Below, one piece after another: positions 39,325-48,794 of a stretch of DNA of 64,000 nt. Positions within the stretch are counted from its first letter, which is position 1, and the number at the start of each line of letters is the position of its first letter. The notes under the pieces are model-generated. The model made no database searches, was not told the origin of the DNA, and saw only the letters and a list, made by a program, of their open reading frames with translations. Source of the DNA: Xenorhabdus budapestensis. GTDB taxonomy: Bacteria > Pseudomonadota > Gammaproteobacteria > Enterobacterales > Enterobacteriaceae. The stretch lies in the NCBI RefSeq assembly GCF_002632465.1, contig NZ_NIBS01000011.1:63145-127144 (forward strand), in the 5' to 3' direction. Position numbers and translations under genes: made by a program.

Positions 39325-41747
39325 ATGAGCAAAACATTTTCATATAAAAATAACGACAAGATTCACCCGATAGACTTTATCTGTAACGTAAAAAAATCAG
39401 CCATCAATCACTGGCAAAGCCTGTTGCCAGCCTGTGGTGTTGATGTTCCGGCAAAGGGTAAGCATGGTGCTTGTCCGATATGCGGCGGTACTGACCGCTT
39501 TCATTTTATCGATGATAACCATCATGGCGATTGGCATTGTCGCCAGTGTGATGATCCCAATCACGGTGACGGGCTGGATTTAGTGGCAAGAACTAAGGGG
39601 ATAGCCATCTTTTCCGCCGCTAAGTTGGTAGCTGATGTGTTAGCACTTCCCTTGCCTGAACCCAAGCCAGCTAAAGAGCAGCCCCGAACAGTGAAGCCGA
39701 TTACTGAACGTATAGCGGCACTGGTTGCAACATTTATTACAGGTGAATCTCAGTATCTGGCTAAAAAGGGGCTGCAATGCCCCAATCAGCGGTTATTGAA
39801 AGATGGTTCTTTATTGTTGGTGACTCAGGTGCTGGACGGCACAACCACGGGCGCACAGACCATCAAGCCAAACGGTGAAAAACGCCTTGTTACAGGCACG
39901 CAGAAAAAGGGAGTTTTATCCCTGTATCCGAGATTACCGGAACGCCAGACACTTTCATCATCACCGAAGGTTATGCCACCGCTTTAACGGTTAGGCAGTT
40001 ACATAAAGGCGTCGTGCTGGCGGCGATTGATGAAAGCAATTTACTGACTGTTTCCGAGCAAGTCAGGGCGCAATGGCCAGACGCAAAAATCATCCTTGCT
40101 GCTGATAACGATTGGCACGAACCAGAAGAACGGGACAAAAACGGCAGGTTAAAAAAGAACGTTGGTAAGATAGCGGCAGAAAAGGCCGCTATAGCGATTA
40201 ACGGCTGGGTCGCGCTACTACCTACGGCATTGAAATCTGACTGGGACGATTATCGCCAGCATCACGGCATTGAGTCAGCAACGCAGGCATTCAGCAACGG
40301 GTTATATCAGGTTGGAGAGAAAAAACTCATGGAAGCAGAAGCGGTGATTATCCACGAAACGAAGCTCAAAAAGGCCAATAACAATCTGGCACAAATGGCA
40401 GCCAGTCAGCGCGGGGCACTATTGGTTGAGCGGTACGGCAAAGTGGCGGTTAATCCTGATAGCGAAATGGTTTACCACTATAACGGTACAACATGGGAAA
40501 CCGTGTCGGATAATGAGCTGCGCCGCGCAATGGTGGCAATTTTTGACAAGCACGAAACCCCTTACAGCCCAAACGGGATTAATAACGCTATCTATGCCAT
40601 GAAATTACAAGTGCCAGTTATCGGAGAGTAACGGCAGGATTTAATCGGATTTCATAATGGTGTTTATGATTTATCGGCTCAAAAGTTTACCCCACACCAG
40701 CCGGAACACTGGTTAATGAATCATAACGGTATTGCATTCACCCCGCCTGCTGTCGGTGAAAATTTACCAGACCATGCCCCAGATTTTTATCGCTGGTTAT
40801 CCCATGCGGCGGGAAGCAATGAAAACAAGATGAATCGCATTAAATCCGCCCTGTTTATGATCCTGGCAAACCGTTATGACTGGCAGTTATTTATTGAAGT
40901 CACAGGTGAAGGCGGCAGCGGTAAAAGTGTGTTTACTTATATTGCGACATTATTAGCAGGTGAGCACAATACCGCCAGTGGCAATATGAAGGCGCTGGAC
41001 GAAGCCAGAGGGCGTTATCAGTTTGTCGGGAAAAGCCTGATTACGCTGCCCGATCAGGTTAAATATGTCGGTAAAGGGGCTGGCATTAAGGCGATTACTG
41101 GCGGTGATTTAATCGAAGTTGACGGGAAATATGAGAAGCAATTTTCTACGGTAATTAAGGCCGTTGTATTAGCCACCAATAATGAATCGATGAGTTTTAC
41201 AGAACGCAACGGAGGTATTGCCCGGCGGCGGGTAATATTCCCGTTTAATATTCCGGTTAAAGAGTCAGAGAAAGATCCACACTTGCCGGAGAAAATCAGC
41301 CGGGAACTGCCGGTCATTATCCGCCATTTATTAAACGAATTTGCCGACCAGAACAAAGCTAAAAAGTTGCTACAGGCACAGCGCGATTCTAACGAAGCGT
41401 TAATGGTGAAAAGCAATTCCGATCCATTGTATCGTTTCTGCGGTTATCTGGTAACCGTCAATGAGTCCACTGGGATGAAGATGGGCACTAAGAACATCAG
41501 CCCACGCGCACCGAGAGTGTATTTATATCATGCTTATCTCTCTTTTATGGAAGCGCACGGCTTTGAACGCCCGCTGACACTGACCAAGTTCGGCGAATCT
41601 CTGCCTAAAATTATGCTGGAATACAAAAAGGAGTATTAGAAAATGCGAACCAAGAAAGGTTACTCTTATAACGTTGAGTTATCGGAAGAAGCCGAAGAGT
41701 GGTTGCAGTCATTGCCTGAATGCCGGAGCTTTAAATCCCCGCTATAA
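39325..41747 (+). pseudogene. P4-type primase/helicase, broken in three places
   Basis: Satellite replication initiator. Recognisable parts: N-terminal zinc finger (ACPICGGTDRFHF ... WHCRQCDDP), TOPRIM-like domain (TFIITEGYATALTVRQLH; IILAADND), D5-type helicase with Walker A GEGGSGKS near nt 40910, and the family C-terminus MRTKKGYSYNVELS. Lesions: one base missing in the G-run near 39910 (frame change), an in-frame TAA at 40629-40631 (probably Gln CAA originally) and an in-frame TAG at 41637-41639. Downstream of each, homology continues without a gap. As it stands no full-length protein can be made. Sequencing error is possible for the first lesion but unlikely for all three. Confidence 0.85.
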
Positions 41748-41817
41748 ACTTTTTGAATTTAAGTCTGCATTCCATACATAATTTTAAATATCTATCTGTA
41801 TTTAAAAGAAAATAATA

Positions 41818-41987
41818 GATGTATAGTTATTTCTTAGCTATACATCAAATATACATTCTCTTCATTAGGGTAAAAAAAGGGTGAACAGAGGGTTCAATGA
41901 ATGAATATCATATTAATTACTGCAAACCCAGATGTAGCAAGGCTTTGAGAAAGATGTGCAGAGGGTGCATAACTGAGAGGGTGAAAA
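41818..41987 (+). other. Candidate replication origin
   Basis: Directly behind the primase gene: an inverted repeat GATGTATAG / CTATACATC (41818-41846), then iteron-like repeats GGTGAACAG (41880-41888), GGGTTCAATGA, GGGTGCAT (41963-41970) and GGGTGAAAA (41979-41987). GGTGAACAG is, as I recall, the type I iteron bound by P4 alpha protein. The 485-bp gap 41748-42232 contains no gene. Confidence 0.5.
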
Positions 41988-42232
41988 AGATTTATAGGGG
42001 TATCTCTGGCAGGTAAATAAAAGCTGGATGATAGGAGACAGTAAAATAAGGTATCAGCCTGATTTGGTATTACCAGAAATTTAAACGATGTAATATTCTG
42101 ATTTTATTTAAGAACAGAGATTAATCACAAATTTACTGCTGAATTTTTCTTCATGCTAGAATAGATAAATATTCCTGCTGTATCCTGTTTCATTCATTCG
42201 ATTTTATCGAAAGTCAGATCACAGGAGACAAG

Positions 42233-42967
42233 ATGTCACACGTTATCTACTTATCACTAAAAGGCAAGAAGCAGGGATTAATTTCAGCGGGATGTTCAAC
42301 GCCTGAATCCATCGGAAATCGTTATCAGACAGGCCGGGAAGACGAAATACAGGTACTGAGTGTCAGCCATTCAGTAAGCCGCGACCAGAACGCGCATCAT
42401 CACCCAGTCAGCTTTACCAAGCCCATTGATAAATCCTCACCTCTCTTAGCAATGGCAATCGACGGAAACGAATTACTGGAAGCGCACTTTATGCACTACC
42501 GGACAAGCCCGATGGGACAACTGGAACTCTTTTACGAAATTAAACTGACAGGCGCTACGATTGTCAATCTGGCCTACAATTATCCCCATTCCATCAATGA
42601 CAACGACGTAATCCCCCATGAAGTGGTGATGTTCGATTACAAGTCTATCTCGTGTAACCACATTGCAGCGGGGACTTCGGGCTACAGCATAACACAATTA
42701 GCCGGGCGTGAAGAAGGCAGGCCGCTGTTGTCTGGGTTCTCGAATGTGAAGCCATTGATTGAAGAAGCTGTTGTGGCTCTATTTAGCCATAAGTTCATAC
42801 TGAAACATCAAGGGGATGCTTGCCAAGATATTGCGTATGGTGTGGAAACGGACAAGGGACTGATTGAGGGAATATGTCAAACATCTGGAATGACAAAACA
42901 GTTTGATGCCAAAAAAGAAGAAAATATTGAAGTTAAATATTTATTTCAGACAAAAATAGGGATTTGA
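42233..42967 (+). CDS. Hcp-family type VI secretion effector with C-terminal extension
   Basis: 244 aa. Residues 1-160 form an Hcp tube domain (YLSLKGKKQGLISAGC; the HHPVSFTKPIDKSSPLL block; YEIKLTGATIVNL), the inner-tube subunit of the type VI secretion system. Residues about 165-244 are an extension (KFILKHQGDACQDIAYGVETD; LIEGICQTSGMTKQF) that resembles the small beta-domains joining type VI carriers to cargo. It overlaps or abuts the next gene, so carrier, partner and immunity candidate form one operon. No T6SS structural genes are in the window, so it must use a chromosomal apparatus. Confidence 0.85.
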   Translation: MSHVIYLSLKGKKQGLISAGCSTPESIGNRYQTGREDEIQVLSVSHSVSRDQNAHHHPVSFTKPIDKSSPLLAMAIDGNELLEAHFMHYRTSPMGQLELFYEIKLTGATIVNLAYNYPHSINDNDVIPHEVVMFDYKSISCNHIAAGTSGYSITQLAGREEGRPLLSGFSNVKPLIEEAVVALFSHKFILKHQGDACQDIAYGVETDKGLIEGICQTSGMTKQFDAKKEENIEVKYLFQTKIGI

Positions 42968-42969
42968 TA

Positions 42970-43812
42970 ATGTCGATTTTTAAGACCAAAACCGTTAAAG
43001 GCGGAAAAACAACAGAAATTGAAACCGATGTTTTTTATTTAAACCAAATCCCGGATGCAATGGAAAAAATGGGCTGGGAGATGGCACCAAAATTAATGCG
43101 CCATTGGTTTAATACAAAACCTGCCTATACATTTACGGAAGAAGTAAAAACCAAATATGTTACAGGTAAAGCAATAGACATACCAAATGAAAGGATTAAT
43201 GATTCCATCATAAAAATGCAATGGGCACTGAAATATAAACAACCTAAAGATGTGATGGATGTATTAATTAATGGTTGGGCAAGTAATGCAGGTATAGACC
43301 AATTAAAAATTCAATTAGAAAAAGAAGGTGGAAAGAAAACATTAGGATATGAAAAGGATATACGAGAAATAGATACTCTTTCAGTGGTTAATTCTAGAAG
43401 ATTTGGTTCTAAATTTGATACGATTGACGATTGGTATGGTGCTATGGGCAATTCTAATATGAAGGTAGCTGTTAAAGGCCACGTGGATAAATTAAATAAT
43501 AAAGATGTTTTTGTCACCGAACAGATTGGTATGTATTTAAAAGACACCTATGATTTCGTCGGCTCTAATGAACCTTTGGGAATTTGGAGTAAAAACGGTA
43601 TATTAGATAAAGTTAGCTCCGTTGATTATGCGGCTCTTTATGCCAGTGGAAGCTGGATGGTCCTATGGATTAAATACAATGGATATGTTCCTGTAATTAA
43701 TGATAGTTTTAGAAAATGGCAGAAAAAGCATAATGAAGGCGGCGATTTTATGGTTTTTTCTGATATCTTATGGATGGATCCATTACCACAAAATAGAATC
43801 ATTCACCTATGA
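42970..43812 (+). CDS. Putative T6SS effector, DUF6402-like
   Basis: 280-aa soluble protein with MGWEMAPKLMRHWFNTKPAYTF near the N-terminus; as far as I recall this matches the DUF6402 family, often encoded behind hcp and proposed as type VI effectors. No signal peptide, no recognised catalytic motif. AT-rich compared with hcp. It starts 2 bp after the hcp stop and overlaps the next gene by 4 nt. Toxic activity is inferred from context only. Confidence 0.65.
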   Translation: MSIFKTKTVKGGKTTEIETDVFYLNQIPDAMEKMGWEMAPKLMRHWFNTKPAYTFTEEVKTKYVTGKAIDIPNERINDSIIKMQWALKYKQPKDVMDVLINGWASNAGIDQLKIQLEKEGGKKTLGYEKDIREIDTLSVVNSRRFGSKFDTIDDWYGAMGNSNMKVAVKGHVDKLNNKDVFVTEQIGMYLKDTYDFVGSNEPLGIWSKNGILDKVSSVDYAALYASGSWMVLWIKYNGYVPVINDSFRKWQKKHNEGGDFMVFSDILWMDPLPQNRIIHL

Positions 43813-44204
43813 AAACTCAATGTAAATTTTTTTTTAAAAAACCATTATTGGTTTTTTTGCTAATTACTATTTTTATAATATGGATGTTATTTCCATCAAC
43901 TTTCTTTTCTGGTAATTGGAATAAGGAATTTGAAGTAAAGGATGAAAATGGTCAATATACCGCAGTGGTATATAGAAAATTACCAATATCGCCATATGCA
44001 ATGTTTAAGTTCGTTATGGGGGATAAATATTTCATTGTTTTATATGATAGTAAAAATAAAAGTATATGGAAGAGTTCTCCATTTACATCAATATCATATG
44101 AGGCATTTTTTGCTTCATTTGGTTTTCCAACCCCTAATACCGATGCTTTTATATATCCAACAGATTATGGATATGAGAGCATCCATATAAATAAGTTAGA
44201 GTGA
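43809..44204 (+). CDS. Membrane-anchored immunity candidate (DUF6201-like)
   Basis: 131 aa with one N-terminal membrane segment (LLVFLLITIFIIWMLFPS) and a soluble domain predicted to face the periplasm (GQYTAVVYRKLPISPYAMF). Resembles, from memory, small anchored proteins grouped as DUF6201. A membrane-anchored periplasmic protein directly after a type VI effector gene (4-nt overlap) is the usual immunity layout. AT-rich. Function is inferred. Confidence 0.6.
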   Translation: MKTQCKFFFKKPLLVFLLITIFIIWMLFPSTFFSGNWNKEFEVKDENGQYTAVVYRKLPISPYAMFKFVMGDKYFIVLYDSKNKSIWKSSPFTSISYEAFFASFGFPTPNTDAFIYPTDYGYESIHINKLE

Positions 44205-44245
44205 AAATTTTTGTAAATATTCTGTATTCATGTTTTCCCTTGTTT

Positions 44246-44274
44246 AGCCTCTAAATTTTAGAGGCTTTTTTATT
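44246..44274 (+). terminator. Terminator of the Hcp cargo operon
   Basis: Stem GCCTCTAA / TTAGAGGC followed by TTTTTTATTATTTTT. It separates the cargo from the capsid operon, so the two are transcribed independently. Confidence 0.85.
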
Positions 44275-44330
44275 ATTTTTCACAGTGTTAAATAGTCTTT
44301 TAAAGAAAATAACTACTCCAAAAAAACACA

Positions 44331-45485
44331 ATGAAAAAACTACTCGAATTACGTCAGCAAAAAACCGATTTAACCAACCAAATGCGCTCGCTGCTCACCA
44401 AAGCCGAAGACGAAAAACGTTCCCTGACAGCCGATGAAGCCAAACAGTTCGACGAGCTGCGCAATCAGTCTGATTCTTTGAATACCGAAATTGCCCGTTA
44501 TGAGGTTTTATCTGATGAAGAACGCAATCAGGCAAAGAATCAGCCAACCAGTAAAACACTCAGCAATGACGAGCTGCGCCACTATATTCTGACTGGTGAA
44601 GCCCGTTCCCTGTCTACAGGAGTCCCCACAGACGGCGGTTATACCGTTATCCCTGAACTGAACAAACAGATCATGCAGCAACTGGCTGATGAGTCCGTCA
44701 TGCGCCGAATCTGTACGATTAAGACCACACGCAGCAACGAGCATAAACAGCTTGTTTCGGTCGGTGGCGCAGCCGTAGCCCACACGGAAGAAGGCAAGGC
44801 ACGCGGTGAGACGGCTACACCAAAGATGGAAGAAGTCAGCATCAAACTGTTTCCTATCTATGCCTACCCCAAAACCACACAGGAAATTATCGATTTCAGC
44901 GATGTAGATATCTTAGGCTGGCTGACGTCTGAAATTGCAGACACCTTTGTAGACACCGAAGAAACAGATCTGGTGAGTGGTGACGGCAGCAAGAAAGCGA
45001 AAGGATTTCTGTCTTACCCTCGTGACACCCAAGCCGACAAGATACGTGCGTTCGGTACGCTGCAAAAGCTGGAAGTTACCAGCTTTGAAGCCGATAGCTT
45101 GATTGACCTGAAATTCTTGCTCAAAAATAAATACCGTAAGAACGCGGTGTGGGTGATGAATTCGACAACTGCCTCCAATGTGCAAAAACTGAAAAACGGT
45201 AATGGCGATTATATCTGGCGCGAACGTCTGCAAGCGGGTGATCCTGATATGTTGCTGGGTTTGCTTGTCCATTATCTCGAATTTATGCCCGATAACATCA
45301 TTAGTCTGGGCGACTTCAAACGCGGTTACTTCATCCTTGACCATCAAACGGGTATTCGTACTCGTCCCGACAATATCACCGAGCCGGGATTTTATAAGGT
45401 TCACACCGATAAATATTTAGGTGGTGGGCTGGTGGATTCCAACGCTATTAAGGTGCTGGAAATCAAAGGTACGAAAGCGGGTTAA
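44331..45485 (+). CDS. HK97-type major capsid protein
   Basis: 384 aa. Residues 1-75 form the charged helical delta/scaffolding domain (LTNQMRSLLTKAEDEKRSLT). The fold then starts at about 95 with VPTDGGYTVIPELNKQIMQ and ends with the E-loop/P-domain segments (TTQEIIDFSDVDILGWL; GGGLVDSNAIKVLEIKG). The delta domain would be removed by the prohead protease, which is broken next door. Intact, with good start context. Confidence 0.93.
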   Translation: MKKLLELRQQKTDLTNQMRSLLTKAEDEKRSLTADEAKQFDELRNQSDSLNTEIARYEVLSDEERNQAKNQPTSKTLSNDELRHYILTGEARSLSTGVPTDGGYTVIPELNKQIMQQLADESVMRRICTIKTTRSNEHKQLVSVGGAAVAHTEEGKARGETATPKMEEVSIKLFPIYAYPKTTQEIIDFSDVDILGWLTSEIADTFVDTEETDLVSGDGSKKAKGFLSYPRDTQADKIRAFGTLQKLEVTSFEADSLIDLKFLLKNKYRKNAVWVMNSTTASNVQKLKNGNGDYIWRERLQAGDPDMLLGLLVHYLEFMPDNIISLGDFKRGYFILDHQTGIRTRPDNITEPGFYKVHTDKYLGGGLVDSNAIKVLEIKGTKAG

Positions 45486-45528
45486 CGATAAGGGGCGCGA
45501 TGCCTCTTAACGTCATGGAGTCTATCGA

Positions 45529-46063
45529 ATGAAGAATGATTTTGAAATCCGCACTGCCTCGCTATCTGCTAGTGATAAGAAACTGACAGGCTATGTGATT
45601 AAGTGGAACAGCCGATCACAAGTGTTATGGGATGAGTTTGTAGAGCAGTTTGCTCCGAATGCCTTTAGCGCCAGCTTAACCACAGGCGCAGATATCAGGG
45701 CACTTTATGAACCTGCTAGGCCGTACTACGTCCGGTACGTTGCAATTGAGCGAAGATGCCACCGGATTACGTTTCGAATTAACCCCGCCAGATACGCAGC
45801 TAGGGCGCGATGTACTGACACTGGTTGAACGTGGCGATATCGCTGGGATGAGCTTTGGATTCAGGGCAATCAAAGATCAGTGGGATACAGGTCAAACGCC
45901 TTATATCAGAACCGTCTTAGAAGCCGAACTGCGGGAAATCACGATCACCAGTTTACCTGCTTATCCTGACAGTGGCGTAGAAATTGCCAGACGTTCACTC
46001 AATGCGGTTAAGCCCTATGATGCTGATTTGTGTCACTACTGGCTGCAATTATCCGAGGTGTGA
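45529..46063 (+). pseudogene. HK97-type prohead protease, frameshifted, catalytic His lost
   Basis: Serine protease that cleaves the scaffold domain in capsid maturation. The first part (SDKKLTGYVIKWNSRS...FAPNAFSASL) reads in one frame to about nt 45707, and the rest (NLLGRTTSGTLQLSEDATG; the nucleophile motif GMSFGF) reads in another. At the junction the family has a short stretch with the catalytic His (usually HD or HN before the LLGR motif); it is absent here, so the lesion is a deletion, not just one base. An active protease cannot be made. Confidence 0.85.
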
Positions 46064-46065
46064 TG

Positions 46066-47265
46066 ATGTGGTCTTTTAAGCGAAGTACCCCAGAACGGCG
46101 CAGCATGACGATGGATGAATTTTTTCTCTGGCAGGCATATCTAATACCAAATCCGGCGAGCATGTTTCACCCTCGACCGCCGAGGGTTTGCCTGCGGTGA
46201 TGAATGCCATTACGGTGATTAGTGAAGCGGTCGCCACTATGCCCTGTTATTTGTATCGGGTTCAGCACCAGCACGGCAAAGAATCCCGCGAATGGTTGAG
46301 CGAGCATCCGGTAGATTATTTGCGATTGCCAGACCCCGTTTCAGTTTAAGCGAACCCTGATGCGTCATTGCTTACTGAATGGTAATGCCTATGCTGTGAT
46401 TGTCTGGGGAAAAGATGGACAGCCACAATCTTTGCATCCTTACCCGTCGTCAGCTGTTGTACCTCAACGGTTATCGGATCATCGATTTGCTTACACCACC
46501 ACCGAGCCTTATAGCGGCAAGGGCAGAACTTACCTACAGGAAGAAATTTTGCATTTGCGCTATGCCACGGAAGACGGCTTTTTAGGGCGTTCGCCTGTCA
46601 CTATTTGCCGTGAAACACTGGGTTTGGGACTGGCACAACAACGTCACAGCGCAAGTATTATGAAAGAGGGCATGATGGCGGCGGGCGTGATTAAAGCCGC
46701 TGACTGGCTGGATGGCATCAAAGGGAATAAGGCGCTGGAAGCCCTCGAACGTTATAAAGGCGCTCGCAATGCAGGCAAAACGCCCATTCTTGAAGGTGGC
46801 ATGGAATACCAGCAATTGGGGATGAGCAATCAGGATGCGGAGTGGCTGGCCTCCCGCCGTTTCACCATTGACGATATTGCCCGAATGTTCAATATCAGTC
46901 CGATCTTCCTGCAAGAATATTCGAACAGTACCTACAGCAATTTTAGCGAAGCATCACGCGCCTTTCTGACAATCACCATGCGCCCGTGGCTTGCTAATTT
47001 CGAACAGCAAATCAAATCCTCCTTACTGATGAACTCACCAACAAAAGGCATTCGCTACCAAGTTGAGTTCGATACCGCCGATCTATTGCGAGCCAATCCG
47101 AAAGAACGTTTCCAGAGCTATGAGACGGCGATTAAATCCGGTGTGATGTGCCCGAACGAAGCCCGTGAACGCGAGGGATTATCACCCCGTGCCGGTGGTG
47201 ATGAATTCAGTCAGGCATGGAAACAAACGGTGGAAATCAAGCAACAACCGGAGGGCAAGGCATGA
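46066..47265 (+). pseudogene. HK97-type portal protein, broken twice
   Basis: Dodecameric DNA-entry gate of the capsid. Begins MWSFKRSTPERRSMTMDEFF and then loses one T in a run of six (46120-46125), moving to a second frame that reads SLAGISNTKSGEHV. Around 46340 a further deletion moves it to a third frame (FKRTLMRHCLLNGNAYAVI), which stays open to 47265 with the intact C-terminal two thirds. The missing residues lie in the region after EHPVDYL. Non-functional as it stands. Confidence 0.85.
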
Positions 47266-47597
47266 GGGCAGGCAGATTGCGGCATCGGATAACTATTCGT
47301 AAAAATGAAAGTACGCGTGATTCGTTTGGCGGTATCATCAATAACTGGGTGGATGTTGCCACCGTCTGGGCAGAAGTCAAGGCCATTAGCGGGCGGGAGC
47401 TGGTGGCATCCGGCGCAGTGTTCTCAGAAGCCACCGTGCGTATCTGGCTGCGTTATCGTGCTGATGTGACCACAGCGAACAACATTACCTATCACGGAGC
47501 AAACACCAGAGGGACGGCATTCGACATTATGGCGGTCATCCCCGATGCGAAACACACCCGCCTAGAGCTGCTTTGCAAGGGAGGTATATTCCGATGA
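47262..47597 (+). CDS. Phage head closure (head-tail joining) protein
   Basis: 111 aa of the gp16/HK97 head-closure family: LRHRITIRKNESTRDSFGG, then VWAEVKAISGRELVAS and the ARTRF-type C-terminus. Seals the portal and receives the tail. Overlaps the portal reading frame by 4 nt. Confidence 0.85.
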   Translation: MRAGRLRHRITIRKNESTRDSFGGIINNWVDVATVWAEVKAISGRELVASGAVFSEATVRIWLRYRADVTTANNITYHGANTRGTAFDIMAVIPDAKHTRLELLCKGGIFR

Positions 47598-47896
47598 GCC
47601 AGATTAAAATTTCCTTGAGCGAAATCAAACAACATTGCCGATTGTATGAAAGCGATACCCTTAATGATGCCTTGCTCATGGGCTATGCCGCTGCCGCGCT
47701 TGAAGTCTGCCAGCAACATATCGGTAAGCGATTTGGAGATGATCTGGCTTTTACCCCGGCGATTAAAGTTGGTTGCCTGCTGTATATCGGTTTGTTGTAT
47801 GAGAATCGGGAGATGGCGACTGATGTTGAACTCAAAGAAGTGCCTTTTACTATCAAATCGTTGTGGTCTGTCTATCGTGATGTGGGGATCTACTGA
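47594..47896 (+). CDS. Phage head-tail connector (gp6-like)
   Basis: 100-aa helical protein (ISLSEIKQHCRLYESDTLND; YAAAALEVCQQHIGKRF) matching HK97 gp6-type adaptors that sit between portal and head closure. Overlaps both neighbours. The ATG at 47594 has GGGAGG upstream. Confidence 0.85.
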   Translation: MSQIKISLSEIKQHCRLYESDTLNDALLMGYAAAALEVCQQHIGKRFGDDLAFTPAIKVGCLLYIGLLYENREMATDVELKEVPFTIKSLWSVYRDVGIY

Positions 47897-48321
47897 TGCC
47901 GTGGCAACCGTTAAGACGTTGTGGCTATCCCGGTTGTAAGCAACGGGTAAAGTCCGGTCGCTGTGAGGAACATCGACGGGAACCAAACAGGCAGCGCGGT
48001 ACACGTACCGAACGTGGCTACAGTAACCGATGGGGACGCTATCGGCTGCAATACCTGAAAGCTAATCCGTTATGTGTCTATTGCTTACAGCAAGGCTGCT
48101 ACACACCTGCAATCATTGTGGATCACATCATCCCAATACAGGGTGAAGCGGATGTGCTGTTTTGGCCTGCATCCAATCATCAAGCACTATGCCATGCCTG
48201 CCATAACCGTAAGACGGTACAGACAGACCCACTCACCAAAGCGAGGCGCAAACAAGGTGCTTATCGGGAGCAGGAGGCAGAAGCAGCACGATTATTTATC
48301 ACAAGAATAATAACCAAATGA
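47896..48321 (+). CDS. HNH endonuclease
   Basis: 141-aa protein: zinc-binding CGYPGC and CYCLQQG cysteines and the HNH motif IIVDHIIPIQGEADVLFWPASNHQALCHACHNRK. In HK97-type phages and in capsid-forming islands such genes lie next to the terminase and assist cleavage at the packaging site. The ATG overlaps the connector stop. Confidence 0.9.
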   Translation: MPWQPLRRCGYPGCKQRVKSGRCEEHRREPNRQRGTRTERGYSNRWGRYRLQYLKANPLCVYCLQQGCYTPAIIVDHIIPIQGEADVLFWPASNHQALCHACHNRKTVQTDPLTKARRKQGAYREQEAEAARLFITRIITK

Positions 48322-48440
48322 AATAACGGAGTGGGGGTATCAAAAATGACAAACGCCCCTCATAGCGGAACCGCCCCCTCCTCAAATTTTTACGCCCGGC
48401 AATTTTTTTGAAAATAAAATCACAAGGAACAGCGAACATT

Positions 48441-48794
48441 ATGGCAAGAGCACCCAAACCGCCTACTTATTTAAATGAGATTGCCGCCAGTCAATGGAAG
48501 GCCAAAAGCAAAATCTTAAACGAGCGGGAAGATTTGAACGCCGCCGACTGGAATAACTTAGAGCTGTATTGCGTCAACTATGCCATTTACCGAAAGGCAG
48601 TGGCAGATCTTGATATCCGGGGCTTTAGCATTGTGAATAGTCAGGGCAGTGAAAGCCGTAATCCGTCACTGAGCGCCAAAGCCGACGCTGAAAAAATCAT
48701 GATAAAAATGTCGGCGTTGCTGGGTTTTGACCCTGTATCACGGCGGAAAAATCCGGTAGAAATAGAGGAAGAGGACGAGCTAGACCGACTATGA
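48441..48794 (+). CDS. Terminase small subunit (P27 family)
   Basis: About 117-aa P27-family small terminase: MARAPKPPTYLNEIAASQWK and LNAADWNNLELYCVNYAIYRKA. It recognises the packaging site of the element's DNA. Overlaps the large subunit by 4 nt. ATG at 48441; an ORF from 48408 adds eleven residues but lacks a better ribosome-binding site. Confidence 0.88.
   Translation: MARAPKPPTYLNEIAASQWKAKSKILNEREDLNAADWNNLELYCVNYAIYRKAVADLDIRGFSIVNSQGSESRNPSLSAKADAEKIMIKMSALLGFDPVSRRKNPVEIEEEDELDRL

Noticed and set aside
40629..41639. Stop-codon readthrough or recoding in the primase
   Set aside because: Two different stops plus a frameshift in one gene, with no recoding signals, are better explained by decay.
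41748..42232. CRISPR-like spaced repeats
   Set aside because: Repeat units are under 12 bp, imperfect and irregularly spaced; iterons fit better. No CRISPR array was seen anywhere in the window.
45485..46066. Programmed frameshifts in protease and portal
   Set aside because: The missing residues include an active-site segment and there is no slippery sequence at the protease break.
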